Shown here in pieces: positions 16,111 to 25,200 of a stretch of 33,342 nucleotides of DNA (position 1 is its first letter; every line of letters starts with the position of its first letter). Where the stretch lies: contig DCHO01000024.1 in NCBI GenBank assembly GCA_002315655.1, positions 1 through 33,342 of the forward strand, written 5' to 3'. The position numbers and the translations under genes are program-made. The notes under the pieces are model-generated. The model searched no databases, was not told where the DNA came from, and worked only from the letters and a program-made list of their open reading frames with translations. The stretch comes from Christensenella sp. UBA1750. Lineage in GTDB: Bacteria > Bacillota > Clostridia > Christensenellales > UBA1750.

Positions 16111-17231
16111 AGGACGTATTCGGATTGATCTATACCAGTGACGAGAGCGATATGCGTCTGCGCGACCTGACCCGCTCCCGCCCCATCGCCGCCATGCCCA
16201 TGGGCGGCAGATACCGCGTGATCGACGTGCTGCTCTCCAACATGGTGCACAGTGAGATCACCAACGTAGGTCTGATCACCCAGCGCAATTATCATGCGCT
16301 GATGGATCATTTGGGAAGCGGTAAGGAATGGGACTTAAACCGCAAGCGCGACGGCCTGTTCATCCTGCCGCCCTATGTTTCCCGCTCCAACACCGGCTCC
16401 TACACCGGGATGCTGGACGCCATCCGCTCCAATTTGGGCTATGTGCGCCGCTCTTCCCAGCGCTATGCCGTGATCTGCGGCTCCAACGTGGTCTTTAACA
16501 CCCGCTTTGACGAGATGCTGAAATTCCACCAGGAGAAGAATGCGGACATCACCATTCTCTACAACGTGCCTGTGGGCGAGGAAGCCAAGGCCGAGGCCGA
16601 CAGAACGCATTTGAAGCTGGATGCGGACGGCCGTGTCACCGACATTGAAGTGACCCAGAGCTTAAACAACTATCCCGCCGCTTCCATGGATGTTTACATC
16701 ATGGACAAAGCGTTGCTGACCTATCTGGTGGAAGTCACCGCCGCGCACTACCAGACCGATTTCGTCCGGGACGTGCTCATGCGGCAGCTCCGCGAACTGA
16801 AGGTTTACGGTTACGAATACAAGGGCTATGTCAAGCGCATCGAGTCCATCGCCTCCTTCTATCGGCTCAATATGGATATGCTGGACGAATCCAAGCGCAC
16901 CCCCTTGCTTTACAAGCCCTACCCGGTTTATACTAAGGTCAAGGACGAGGTGCCTGCCCGCTACGAGGCCGGCGCGAAGGCCAAAAACTGTCTGCTGGCG
17001 GACGGCTGCATCATTGAGGGCACGGTGGAAAACTCTGTCCTTTTCCGCGGCGTGCGCATCGGCAAGGGCGCGGTTGTGAAAAACTGCGTGCTGATGCAGT
17101 CCGTGGAGGTGCAGGACGGTGCACAGCTTTCCCACGTCATTGCGGACAAGGGCGCGTTCATCAAGCGCGACCGCAATCTTGTCGGACAGGAAAGCTGGCC
17201 TGTGGTCATTGAGAAGAACGCCGTCATCTAA
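16107..17231 (+). CDS. glgD: GlgD, regulatory subunit of glucose-1-phosphate adenylyltransferase
   Basis: A 374-residue paralogue of GlgC. The phosphate-binding GGxGxRL loop is replaced by YTSDESDMRL. The catalytic Asp of the GDH motif is replaced too (CGSNVVFNTRF). This is the known state of Firmicute GlgD, which is non-catalytic alone and modulates GlgC. The C-terminal beta-helix is kept (CIIEGTVENSVLFRGVRIG and similar). The start is fixed by a four-base ATGA overlap with glgC and GGAGGAAGCG upstream. It is followed 24 bases later by an unusual PIG-L gene. Confidence 0.96.
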   Translation: MKDVFGLIYTSDESDMRLRDLTRSRPIAAMPMGGRYRVIDVLLSNMVHSEITNVGLITQRNYHALMDHLGSGKEWDLNRKRDGLFILPPYVSRSNTGSYTGMLDAIRSNLGYVRRSSQRYAVICGSNVVFNTRFDEMLKFHQEKNADITILYNVPVGEEAKAEADRTHLKLDADGRVTDIEVTQSLNNYPAASMDVYIMDKALLTYLVEVTAAHYQTDFVRDVLMRQLRELKVYGYEYKGYVKRIESIASFYRLNMDMLDESKRTPLLYKPYPVYTKVKDEVPARYEAGAKAKNCLLADGCIIEGTVENSVLFRGVRIGKGAVVKNCVLMQSVEVQDGAQLSHVIADKGAFIKRDRNLVGQESWPVVIEKNAVI

Positions 17232-17255
17232 GGCAGTTTGAAGGAGTAAACTAAC

Positions 17256-17981
17256 GTGAAAATCATGTGCATCGGCGCACACATGGACGAGTGCGAATAC
17301 GGTATTGGCGGCGTTGCCGCATACCTTTCCCAACTGGGACATGAGGTGCTGTTCTATAACCCCGCAACCCTCCTGCACAACAAAGAGGAAAACCGGGAGC
17401 TGAATATAAAGCAGAGCATGGCTTCTGCGGAGGTGCTGGGCGCGAAAAAGATCATGTGGCTCAACGAAAAGCGCGAGCGCACATGGATGTGCACCCTTGA
17501 AAACGTGGACAGGATTCAGCGTGACATGGAGGAATTTGCACCGGACATTCTCTTTATCCAGTGGCCGCGGGACAACCACCCCGAGCACGTCGAGGTGGCG
17601 CGGGCTTCGTATCTTGCGCTGTCCAACGCGCTGTCCATTCAGGTGCATGAGGTCTACGCCTTCGAGGCGGGACCCGACCAGACCGGCAAGTTCTTCTTCC
17701 CGGACTTCACCGTGGACATTACCGACGCGATGCCGAAGGTGCGGGAGTCTCTGCTGTGCTATTCGGCGGAGCACGCCAGCGGCAGCGGCCTTGTTGCGGA
17801 GAAGGAAATCTGCGCACGCTATCGCGGGCACCAGAATTGGCAGAACATGGCCGAACCCTTTGCCATCATCAAATACCCGGACGGGAACGACGATTTCTAC
17901 CTGCGCCAGCTTCTTCTGGACAAGTTCCGCTGGTGCGGAAACCGGCAGTACCCGGCCTACGGGAAGGAATTTTTCTGCTAA
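17256..17981 (+). CDS. PIG-L family deacetylase within the glycogen operon
   Basis: A 241-residue LmbE/PIG-L-type protein. The first metal motif reads GAHMDECE (His9, Asp11, Glu12) where the family has AHPDDxE, so the second metal Asp is Glu and the Pro is Met. The second motif is NHPEH (His108, His111), near the usual HPDH. Family members are zinc enzymes that remove acetyl groups from GlcNAc-type substrates. GTG is the start, with AAGGAG upstream. It lies between glgD and glgA with short gaps of 24 and 27 bases, so it is part of the glycogen operon. Its substrate there is not known to me; altered metal residues may mean changed or lost activity. Confidence 0.85.
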   Translation: MKIMCIGAHMDECEYGIGGVAAYLSQLGHEVLFYNPATLLHNKEENRELNIKQSMASAEVLGAKKIMWLNEKRERTWMCTLENVDRIQRDMEEFAPDILFIQWPRDNHPEHVEVARASYLALSNALSIQVHEVYAFEAGPDQTGKFFFPDFTVDITDAMPKVRESLLCYSAEHASGSGLVAEKEICARYRGHQNWQNMAEPFAIIKYPDGNDDFYLRQLLLDKFRWCGNRQYPAYGKEFFC

Positions 17982-18008
17982 ACTTACACAACGAAAGGCG
18001 GGATAACC

Positions 18009-19454
18009 GTGAAAATTCTGTTTGCTGCTTCTGAATGTGTTCCCTTTGTCAAGACCGGGGGACTGGCGGATGTGGTGGGCGCTCTGCCCAAGCAGCTCAA
18101 AAAATTGGGTGCGGAGGTGCGCGTCATCCTGCCGCTGTATCGGGACGTGAACGTGAAGTTTCGCTCCCAGATGGAGCACGTCACTTACTTTTATGTGAAC
18201 CTGGGTTGGCGCAGACAATACTGCGGCATCGAGATGTTAAAGCAGGACGGCGTGACCTTCTACTTCATCGACAACGAGTTCTACTACAACCGCCCTGCGG
18301 TCTACGGCTGGGGCGGGGACGAGGGCGAGCGGTTTGCGTTCTTTGACAAGGCTGTGCTGGAAGCTCTGCCGCTGATTGACTTTAAGCCCGACATCATCCA
18401 TTGCCACGACTGGCAGACCGGCCTCATTCCCATGCTGCTCAAACGGCAGTACGGCGCGTTGCCCTTCTTCCAGGGCGTGCACACGGTCTTCACCATCCAC
18501 AACCTGCAATATCAGGGCGTGTTCGGCATGGACTATGTGGAAGATTTGATGGGCTTCGGCTGGGACGCCTACACTTCGGACAAGCTGGAATTTTTCGGCG
18601 CGGCTTCTTTTATGAAGGGCGGTCTGGTCTATGCCGACGAGCTGACCACTGTGTCTCCCACCTACGCAAACGAGATTCAGACGGCCTACTATGGCGAGCG
18701 GCTGAACGGTCTGCTCCGCGCCCGCAAGGACAACCTGACAGGCATCTTAAACGGTATTGATGTGGAGGACTACAATCCCGCAAAGGACGAGTTCCTGCCC
18801 GAAACCTACAATTCCGTAAGCTTTTCCAAGCACAAGGCCGCGAACAAGGCCGATCTGCAGCGTTCCTTGGGATTGGAGGAACGCCCCGATGTGCCGCTGA
18901 TTGGCATGGTGTCGCGTCTGTCCTCCCAAAAGGGGCTGGATTTGGTGGAGCGCGTGCTGCCCGAGATTATGAACTTGGATGTGCAGCTGGTGGTCTTAGG
19001 CATGGGCGAAGAAAAGTACGTCAACCTCTTTAACTGGGCGGCGCACCGCTATGAAGGCAAGGTGGCTGCCCGCAACCAGATGGACAACGCGCTGGCGCAC
19101 CGCATCTACGGCGCCTGCGACGCTTTCCTGATGCCCTCCGCCTTTGAGCCCTGCGGCTTATCCCAAATGATCGCCCTGCGCTACGGCACTGTGCCCATCG
19201 TCAGGGAGACCGGCGGCCTCAAGGACACCGTGCAGGCCTTCAATCACCTGTCAGGCGAAGGCGTTGGCTACACCTTTTACTCTTACAACGCCCACGATAT
19301 GCTGGATGCCGTCCGACGTGCCGTGGAGTGCTACCGCGAGGAACCCAAAGCGTGGCGCAAGGTCATCCAGAACGGGATGCGCGGCGACTATTCCTGGGGC
19401 AGCAGCGCGAAGAAGTACATGGAGCTGTACGAAAAGCTGAGTCCTGCGGAATAA
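18009..19454 (+). CDS. glgA: Glycogen synthase, GT5
   Basis: A 481-residue ADP-glucose-dependent glycosyltransferase that extends alpha-1,4-glucan. The GT5 hallmark KTGGLADVVG begins at Lys15. HCHDWQTG, HNLQYQG and the C-terminal PSAFEPCGLSQM and ETGGLKDTV are all present, so both Rossmann domains are complete. GTG start with AAAGGCGG upstream. Last gene of glgC-glgD-PIG-L-glgA and followed by a terminator. Branching enzyme and phosphorylase genes are not in the window. Confidence 0.97.
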   Translation: MKILFAASECVPFVKTGGLADVVGALPKQLKKLGAEVRVILPLYRDVNVKFRSQMEHVTYFYVNLGWRRQYCGIEMLKQDGVTFYFIDNEFYYNRPAVYGWGGDEGERFAFFDKAVLEALPLIDFKPDIIHCHDWQTGLIPMLLKRQYGALPFFQGVHTVFTIHNLQYQGVFGMDYVEDLMGFGWDAYTSDKLEFFGAASFMKGGLVYADELTTVSPTYANEIQTAYYGERLNGLLRARKDNLTGILNGIDVEDYNPAKDEFLPETYNSVSFSKHKAANKADLQRSLGLEERPDVPLIGMVSRLSSQKGLDLVERVLPEIMNLDVQLVVLGMGEEKYVNLFNWAAHRYEGKVAARNQMDNALAHRIYGACDAFLMPSAFEPCGLSQMIALRYGTVPIVRETGGLKDTVQAFNHLSGEGVGYTFYSYNAHDMLDAVRRAVECYREEPKAWRKVIQNGMRGDYSWGSSAKKYMELYEKLSPAE

Positions 19455-19470
19455 GGTTTTGCATTTATTG

Positions 19471-19502
19471 CCATCCTGCGATATTTCGCAGGATGGTATT
19501 TC
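19471..19502 (+). terminator. Terminator of the glycogen operon
   Basis: CCATCCTGCGA (19471-19481) and TCGCAGGATGG (19486-19496) form a perfect 11-bp stem with loop TATT, followed by TATTTCT. Confidence 0.8.
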
Positions 19503-19528
19503 TATGCTCTCAATTAACGCAAGGTGCG

Positions 19529-19558
19529 TTGAAAATGCTGAAAGGGTTGCGGTATAAT
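19529..19558 (+). promoter_or_regulatory. Promoter of the DUF2461 gene
   Basis: TTGAAA (19529-19534), an 18-base spacer and perfect TATAAT (19553-19558). The expected transcript start near 19565 favours the ATG at 19588 over the in-frame ATG at 19564. Confidence 0.75.
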
Positions 19559-19587
19559 ACAAAATGGATATGAAGGGGGCGCGAAGG

Positions 19588-20262
19588 ATGGGAAAACACT
19601 ACGAGGGTATTCCCGAGGAGATGCTGAACTATTTTGTGGGCATTTCGCTGAACAATTACCGGGAATATTTTCACCGCACCCACCAAGAGTATGAAAAGTA
19701 TGTCCGCGAACCTTTGTTGCTGCTGGCGGAAACGCTGACCCCCGATGCGCTGTACGTTGATCCCGACATGGAGCAACGCCCCGGTTCCGTCATCTCCCAC
19801 ATCAACCGCGACCTGCGCTTTTCCAAGGACAAGACCCCCTATCGGGACTATATGTTTCTCAAATTCCGCCCCGCTTCCCGCTCCAAATGGGAAAGCCACA
19901 GCCTTTTCTACGGCATTTCCGTGGAAAGCAGCAGTTATGGCGGCGATTTTTACTATCATTCCCATGAGGAAATGCTGCGGGCGCGGCAGCTCTTTGTGAA
20001 TCAGAGCGAAGAACTGCTGGAAATCCTGCACGACCCTGAATTTTCCTCCCGCTTCCGCATTTTCGGGGAGAACTTCAAAAAGCTGCCCGTCCCGGAAAAT
20101 CTGCCGGAGGAGTTGCACGACCTTTACACAAAGAAATATTTCTATGTAGAACACAACGACCCCATCTGCGAGAAAGTGCATTCGGCGCAGTACGCCCGCG
20201 AGATTGGCGACGGTTTCCGAGTATTAAAGCCATTTTACGAATACATGAAACAGATCTTATAG
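19588..20262 (+). CDS. DUF2461 family protein
   Basis: A 224-residue protein of the DUF2461 (TIGR02453) family. Its signature region RDLRFSKDKTPYRDYMFLKF is intact (near residues 72-92), preceded by ..FHRTHQEYE.. and followed by the GGDFYYH segment. The family is widespread in bacteria and its biochemical role is not known. I take ATG 19588, with AAGGGGGC upstream, over two earlier ATGs that fall on or just after the predicted transcription start. It sits between the glycogen genes and transketolase and may be read through into the latter; the gap is 76 bases and no terminator is obvious. Confidence 0.85.
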   Translation: MGKHYEGIPEEMLNYFVGISLNNYREYFHRTHQEYEKYVREPLLLLAETLTPDALYVDPDMEQRPGSVISHINRDLRFSKDKTPYRDYMFLKFRPASRSKWESHSLFYGISVESSSYGGDFYYHSHEEMLRARQLFVNQSEELLEILHDPEFSSRFRIFGENFKKLPVPENLPEELHDLYTKKYFYVEHNDPICEKVHSAQYAREIGDGFRVLKPFYEYMKQIL

Positions 20263-20338
20263 GAGGGTGCGCTTGCAATATGCTCAACGCCGCCCACGCC
20301 TAATCATTTCTGATAAATTATTTGGAGGAGTAAACACT

Positions 20339-22315
20339 ATGCTGGCACAGGATCAGAAAGTCATCACCGCCATCCGCACCCTGTCTGCGGATGCCATTGA
20401 AAAGGCCAATTCAGGCCATCCCGGCACCCCGCTGGGCGCGGCACCCATGGCCTACACCCTTTGGGCAAAGCAGCTCTCCCACAACCCTGCAGACCCTTGT
20501 TGGCGCAACCGCGACCGCTTTGTGCTCTCTGCCGGTCATGCGTCCATGCTGCTGTATTCCATGCTGCACCTGTTCGGCTACGGACTGACCATCGAGGACT
20601 TGCAGAACTTCCGCCAGTGGGGCAGCAAAACCCCCGGTCACCCCGAGTACGGTCACACCGTCGGCGTGGAGATTACCACCGGCCCCTTAGGGCAGGGCAT
20701 TGCCAATGCTGTCGGTATGGCGATGGCGGAAAAGCATCTGGCAGCGAAATTCAACCGCCCCGGCTTCCCCGTAGTCGATCATTACACCTACGCTCTCATG
20801 GGCGACGGCTGTGTGATGGAGGGTCTCTCTTCCGAAGCCTCCTGCCTTGCCGCAACCTTAGGCTTGGGCAAGCTCATCGTGTTTTATGATTCCAACAGCA
20901 TCACCATCGAAGGCTCCACCGACATTGCCATGCGCGAGGACACCGCCAAGCGCTATGAGGCCTACGGCTGGCACGTTCAGAAGGTCGCAGACGGCGAGGA
21001 CACCTGCGCCATTGAAGCCGCCATCATTGCCGCCAAGGCCGATGCCCGTCCTTCCCTCATCATCGTCACCACAAAGATCGGCGCACATTCCCCCAAGGAA
21101 GGCTCTAATGCCTCCCACGGCTCCCCCTTGGGCGCGGAGGGCGTGAAGGCATTAAAGAAGAACTTAGGCGTCAATCCCGAAAAGAGCTTCGAGGTGGATT
21201 CCGAGGTTTACGATGTCACCAAGGCCGTTGCCGACAAGGGCGCAAAGGCCGAGGAAAGCTGGAAAAAGCTCGTGGAAGCCTATGCCAAGGAATATCCCGA
21301 GCTGTATGCCGAAATGGAAAAATGGTATGCCGGATATGACCTCGATCTGGAAAACGACAAGGACTATTGGCAGTTTGACGATAAGAAGGATGCGACCCGC
21401 AACCTCTCCGGCGCGGTGCTGGCAAAATTGGCGGCGAGAATGCCCAACCTGATCGGTGGTTCTGCCGATTTGGCTCCCTCCAACATGACCTACTTGAAGG
21501 GACGCGGGGATTTCTCCGCCGTAACTCCCGAAGGCAGCAATCTGCACTTCGGCATCCGCGAGCAGGCCATGGCGGCCATCGTCAACGGGATGCAGGCGCA
21601 CGGCGGTTTGCAGACCTACGCCGCCACCTTCCTGGTCTTCTCCGATTACATGAAGCATGGCATTCGCCTCTCCGCGCTGATGAAGCTGCCCGTGCTCTAT
21701 GTGCTCACCCACGACTCCATCGGCGTCGGTGAGGACGGCCCCACCCATCAGCCCATCGAGCATCTGGCGGCGCTGCGCTCCATGCCCAACGTCTACCTGT
21801 GGAGACCTGCCGATGCCAAGGAGACCGCCGCGGCTTATGCCGTTGCGCTTACCGTCAAAGGCCCCTCCTGCTTCGCCCTGTCCCGTCAGAAGCTGCCCCA
21901 GTATTTTGGCTCCGGCAAAAACGCCATGAAGGGTGGCTACATCCTTTCTGACAGCAAAAAGGAAACCCCCGATCTCATCCTGCTGGCTTCCGGCTCCGAG
22001 GTGGAGCTGGTCATGGGCGCGCAGGAAAAGCTCTGGGCGGAGGGCGTTGACGCCCGCGTGGTCTCCATGCCCTGCTTTGCCGTGTTCGATGCCCAGAGCA
22101 AGGAATATAAGGAATCCGTGCTGCCCGCCTCTGTTCGCGCCCGCCTTGCGGTGGAAGCCGCGACCTCCTTCGGCTGGCATAAGTATGTCGGTCTGGACGG
22201 CGACACCGTGACCCTCGACCACTTCGGTGCCTCCGCGCCCGCGGACATTGTTTACCGCGAGTTCGGTCTCACCGTGGACAGCGTTGCGGAGAAGGCAAAG
22301 GCGTTGCTTAAATAA
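20339..22315 (+). CDS. tkt: Transketolase
   Basis: A 658-residue enzyme that moves two-carbon units between sugar phosphates in the non-oxidative pentose phosphate pathway, using thiamine diphosphate. It has SGHPG (His27), the thiamine-diphosphate motif GDG at residues 155-157 continuing to YDSNSITIEG, FGIREQAM with the activating Glu, EDGPTHQP, and the C-terminal transketolase domain. The length is that of a full single-chain enzyme, not the split form found in many Clostridia. GGAGGAG nine bases upstream sets the start at 20339. A longer in-frame ORF lacks such a site. Confidence 0.97.
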   Translation: MLAQDQKVITAIRTLSADAIEKANSGHPGTPLGAAPMAYTLWAKQLSHNPADPCWRNRDRFVLSAGHASMLLYSMLHLFGYGLTIEDLQNFRQWGSKTPGHPEYGHTVGVEITTGPLGQGIANAVGMAMAEKHLAAKFNRPGFPVVDHYTYALMGDGCVMEGLSSEASCLAATLGLGKLIVFYDSNSITIEGSTDIAMREDTAKRYEAYGWHVQKVADGEDTCAIEAAIIAAKADARPSLIIVTTKIGAHSPKEGSNASHGSPLGAEGVKALKKNLGVNPEKSFEVDSEVYDVTKAVADKGAKAEESWKKLVEAYAKEYPELYAEMEKWYAGYDLDLENDKDYWQFDDKKDATRNLSGAVLAKLAARMPNLIGGSADLAPSNMTYLKGRGDFSAVTPEGSNLHFGIREQAMAAIVNGMQAHGGLQTYAATFLVFSDYMKHGIRLSALMKLPVLYVLTHDSIGVGEDGPTHQPIEHLAALRSMPNVYLWRPADAKETAAAYAVALTVKGPSCFALSRQKLPQYFGSGKNAMKGGYILSDSKKETPDLILLASGSEVELVMGAQEKLWAEGVDARVVSMPCFAVFDAQSKEYKESVLPASVRARLAVEAATSFGWHKYVGLDGDTVTLDHFGASAPADIVYREFGLTVDSVAEKAKALLK

Positions 22316-22331
22316 TTTTCATAAACAATAG

Positions 22332-22364
22332 GGTGCGGCGGAAGCGATTCTGCCGCGCCTTTTT
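22332..22364 (+). terminator. Terminator of transketolase
   Basis: GGTGCGGC (22332-22339) pairs with GCCGCGCC (22352-22359), with one G-T pair, followed by TTTTTC. Confidence 0.75.
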
Positions 22365-22387
22365 CTATGGATTTTATTGGGCTTCTG

Positions 22388-22396
22388 TGCTATACT
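22388..22396 (+). promoter_or_regulatory. Extended -10 promoter
   Basis: TGCTATACT, an extended -10 box without a convincing -35, lies 35 bases upstream of the GNAT start at 22431. The same nonamer occurs at 27055-27063 before the second Gfo/Idh/MocA gene. Confidence 0.5.
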
Positions 22397-22430
22397 GTGT
22401 GCATTGCGAAAGATTGGAGCAGAACCATTC

Positions 22431-22955
22431 ATGCTGAAATTGGAAAAACCCCGGATGAAGCACTTCAAGTCGCTGATGGATGCCGACCGGGACTTTGAAT
22501 CCGTGGGGGAGGAAGCCTACTGCGGGATGCACGGGCGCGTGGGCTACATGAGCTGGATGACGCTGGTGGACAGGCAGGCGCAGCCCGAAATGGCGGACTA
22601 TGGCGAGAGCCCAAACGAAATTTACTTCCTTGTGGATGATGCCGATGGGGAAATCAAAGGCTTTGGGCAACTGCGCCCCATGAACACGCAGGAAGTGATG
22701 ACCTGGGCGGGGCACATCGGCTATTCCGTGCCGCCCAGATTTCGCGGACAGGGCTATGCGAAAAGACTGCTGGATCTGCTGCTGCGCGAGGGCTTCCGGC
22801 GGGACATGGAGGAAATCCTGCTCACCTGCGATGTGGACAACGACGCTTCCCGGCACATCATCGAGAAGGCGGGCGGCGTGTTCATCGGCTTTTATAAAGA
22901 CAAAAAGTATAACAAGCGGGTCTATTCCTTTATCAAAGAAGAATATCCCGTATAA
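22431..22955 (+). CDS. GNAT family N-acetyltransferase
   Basis: A 174-residue single-domain acetyltransferase. The acetyl-CoA motif A is clear: GYSVPPRFRGQGYAKRLL (RxxGxG/A type, near residues 99-116). It is followed by LTCDVDNDASRHIIEKAGG, the usual beta5-alpha region. The N-terminus (EKPRMKHFKSLMDADRDF) is like the group with YPEA-type acetyltransferases. I place the start at 22431, as the longer ORF start lies upstream of the TGCTATACT promoter box; GGAG lies 14-17 bases upstream. The substrate is unknown. It stands alone between two terminator/promoter units. Confidence 0.88.
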   Translation: MLKLEKPRMKHFKSLMDADRDFESVGEEAYCGMHGRVGYMSWMTLVDRQAQPEMADYGESPNEIYFLVDDADGEIKGFGQLRPMNTQEVMTWAGHIGYSVPPRFRGQGYAKRLLDLLLREGFRRDMEEILLTCDVDNDASRHIIEKAGGVFIGFYKDKKYNKRVYSFIKEEYPV

Positions 22956-23012
22956 AGATATGAAAAACCTACGGTTTAACAGGAAATCCGCGAAAAAGGT
23001 ACTTTCGGACAC

Positions 23013-23041
23013 TTGAAATGCAGGTTCGGATTGCATATAAT
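23013..23041 (+). promoter_or_regulatory. Promoter of the aspartate kinase operon
   Basis: TTGAAA (23013-23018), a 17-base spacer and perfect TATAAT (23036-23041). The predicted leader is only about 45 bases, too short for a lysine riboswitch. Confidence 0.8.
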
Positions 23042-23091
23042 AGGTACAATTCCTGAATATTGTCGGATGCTTTAGAAAGAGGTTGCTTTTT

Positions 23092-24411
23092 ATGGGTATT
23101 ATCGTTGCAAAGTTCGGCGGCAGCTCGCTGGCTGACGCTTCTCAGTTCCGCAAGGTCAAGTCCATCCTTTTTGCCGATCCTGACCGTCATTTCGTGGTGC
23201 CCTCCGCACCCGGCAAGCGGGATTCGGACGACATCAAGGTCACGGATATGCTCTACACCTGCTATAACATGGTCTCTGCGGGCAAGATTTCCCTGTTCGA
23301 GGAAACCTTCGCCATGCTTAAAACCCGCTATCTGGAGATCATCGAGGAGCTGGGCATCGACTTGGACTTCACCGCGCCGCTTGCCACCGTGCACGATGAA
23401 CTTCTCTCCGGCGCATCCGTGGACTACGCAGCCTCCCGCGGCGAATACCTAAACGGTATGATTCTGGCCGCCTTCTTAGGGTGGGAGTTCATTGACGCCG
23501 CCTCCTACATCTTTTTTGACGAAAACGGGCAGTTTGACGCCGAAAAGACCCAGGAGTTACTCTCGAAAAAGCTCAAGGACACATCCTATGCCGTCATTCC
23601 CGGCTTCTACGGTTGCAACCCCGATGGGTCGGTGAAAACCTTCTCCCGCGGCGGCTCCGATGTGACCGGTGCTATCGTGTCCCGCGCCGCCTTTGCCGAC
23701 CTCTACGAGAACTGGACGGATGTGTCCGGCGTGCTCATGGCCGACCCCCGCATCGTCAAAAAGCCCAAGCGCATTTCCGTCATTACCTACCGTGAACTGC
23801 GCGAGCTTTCCTATATGGGTGCTTCCGTGCTGCATGAGGAAGCCATCTTCCCTGTCCGCATGGCGGGCATTCCCATCAACATCCGCAACACCAATGCCCC
23901 CGAAGACCCCGGCACCATGATCGTCCGTGCGGACGCTTCCCATGTGCGCGGCGCGATTACCGGCATCGCCGGCAAAAAGGGCTTCACCGCCATTGCCATT
24001 GAAAAGAACTGCATGAACCGCGAGATCGGCTTCGGTCTGCGGGTGCTGCAGGCGCTGGAAGAGTGCCATGTGCCCATCGAGCATCTGCCCACCGGCATTG
24101 ACACCATGACCGTTGTGGTTGCCGACAGCAACATTGCCGGTTCCATCGACGCGGTTGTGGAAAAGATCCGCGCCACCTGCAATCCCGACCACATCGAGGT
24201 CATCACTGGGCTTTCCCTGATTGCCACCGTCGGGCGCGGCATGGTGCGCTATCCCGGCACCGCCGCCAAGCTTTTCGGCGCACTGGCGGATGCGGGCATC
24301 AACATCCGCATGATCGACCAGGGCTCTTCCGAGCTCAACATCATCGCCGGTGTGGAGTCCGTGGACTTTGAGCGTGCCATCAACGCCATCTATACCGCCT
24401 TCACCAAGTAA
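23092..24411 (+). CDS. lysC: Aspartate kinase
   Basis: A 439-residue enzyme that phosphorylates aspartate, the first step to lysine, threonine, methionine and diaminopimelate. It has KFGGSS at residues 7-12, FSRGGSDVTGA near 184-194, then RISVITYRELRELSYMGA and the HEEAIFP segment. The C-terminal third (about 285-439) holds tandem ACT domains (GFTAIAIEKNCMN..., LIATVGRGM..., NIRMIDQGSSELNI), the usual site of feedback inhibition. The length fits the class III-like monofunctional enzyme. The start is the ATG at 23092, with AGAGG upstream. A lipoprotein gene follows 12 bases later. Confidence 0.96.
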   Translation: MGIIVAKFGGSSLADASQFRKVKSILFADPDRHFVVPSAPGKRDSDDIKVTDMLYTCYNMVSAGKISLFEETFAMLKTRYLEIIEELGIDLDFTAPLATVHDELLSGASVDYAASRGEYLNGMILAAFLGWEFIDAASYIFFDENGQFDAEKTQELLSKKLKDTSYAVIPGFYGCNPDGSVKTFSRGGSDVTGAIVSRAAFADLYENWTDVSGVLMADPRIVKKPKRISVITYRELRELSYMGASVLHEEAIFPVRMAGIPINIRNTNAPEDPGTMIVRADASHVRGAITGIAGKKGFTAIAIEKNCMNREIGFGLRVLQALEECHVPIEHLPTGIDTMTVVVADSNIAGSIDAVVEKIRATCNPDHIEVITGLSLIATVGRGMVRYPGTAAKLFGALADAGINIRMIDQGSSELNIIAGVESVDFERAINAIYTAFTK

Positions 24412-24423
24412 TCGGAGGACTTT

Positions 24424-25167
24424 ATGGGTAAGAGAATCGCAGCTGTTCTGCTCGTGCTGATTTCGCTGCTGCTTTGCGGCTGTGTCCCCGAGCAAAAGGC
24501 TTCGATCCTTTGCACGGAAGAACTGCTTCCCGCCGCGAAAGCCTTCTGCACGGAGGAAAATGGCATTTCCTACGCTGCCACCGAGAGCGACCTTGCCGCC
24601 GTCCAGCAGCTGGAAAGCGGCACTGCCGATTGTGTGCTTCTCACCGTGCCCGGGTATGAAGCCCTCATGGAGCGATACGATCTGGACATGGCGTGGAGCG
24701 GCGGCATGACCCAGTTCCTCATCCTGTCCACCGCCGGGGACATCCCCGACTGGACGAAGAACACCCGTGTGTATATCGTGGGGAAGCACGACAATTACGC
24801 CGATTTTATGGCACAGCAGGTGTTGACCTGCGCATTTTACGGCTCTTTGCACTATGAGGATGAGGAGACCGCCGTCTCCGCGCTGCAATCGGGCAAGGCG
24901 GATGTGGTCATGGGTTTTTTCGGAGTGCAGGATGTAAAACGGAACGAAACCTTGTTGAGCATCAAAAACCTGTCACTGGAATCCATCCCGGAAAGCCTGC
25001 TCATCCTGAATCTGCCGGATGAGGCGGTGGAGGAATCCGCCGTGACCTTGGGAAGCATGACCGCACAAAGCGTGGTCGTGCCCGGTGTGCTGGTGTTGTC
25101 CGAGAAATTGGATGAAAACATCGGAAATGAGCTGACCGCCATGGCAGACGGTGTGCAGCCCGAATAA
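24424..25167 (+). CDS. Substrate-binding-like lipoprotein without a transporter
   Basis: A 247-residue exported protein. The signal peptide ends LLLCGC, so Cys20 would be lipidated. The Leu-Cys-Gly-Cys box is slightly unusual because it has a second Cys at -2. The mature part looks like a type II periplasmic binding fold: alternating strands and helices, SGTADCVLLTVPG, and later SGKADVVMGFFGVQ. ABC-type ATPase or permease genes are absent on both sides. It starts 12 bases after lysC and is followed by a GNAT gene 33 bases later, so it appears to belong to this operon. Possible ligands include amino acids or nitrate/sulfonate-like compounds; this is a guess from fold and the neighbouring TSUP transporter. 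Confidence 0.75.
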   Translation: MGKRIAAVLLVLISLLLCGCVPEQKASILCTEELLPAAKAFCTEENGISYAATESDLAAVQQLESGTADCVLLTVPGYEALMERYDLDMAWSGGMTQFLILSTAGDIPDWTKNTRVYIVGKHDNYADFMAQQVLTCAFYGSLHYEDEETAVSALQSGKADVVMGFFGVQDVKRNETLLSIKNLSLESIPESLLILNLPDEAVEESAVTLGSMTAQSVVVPGVLVLSEKLDENIGNELTAMADGVQPE

Positions 25168-25200
25168 CAACAAATGACCTTATCGAGAGGAGCGTTGAAC

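Noticed and set aside
23041..23091. Lysine riboswitch before aspartate kinase
   Set aside because: The promoter leaves only about 45 bases of leader, far too short for the riboswitch.
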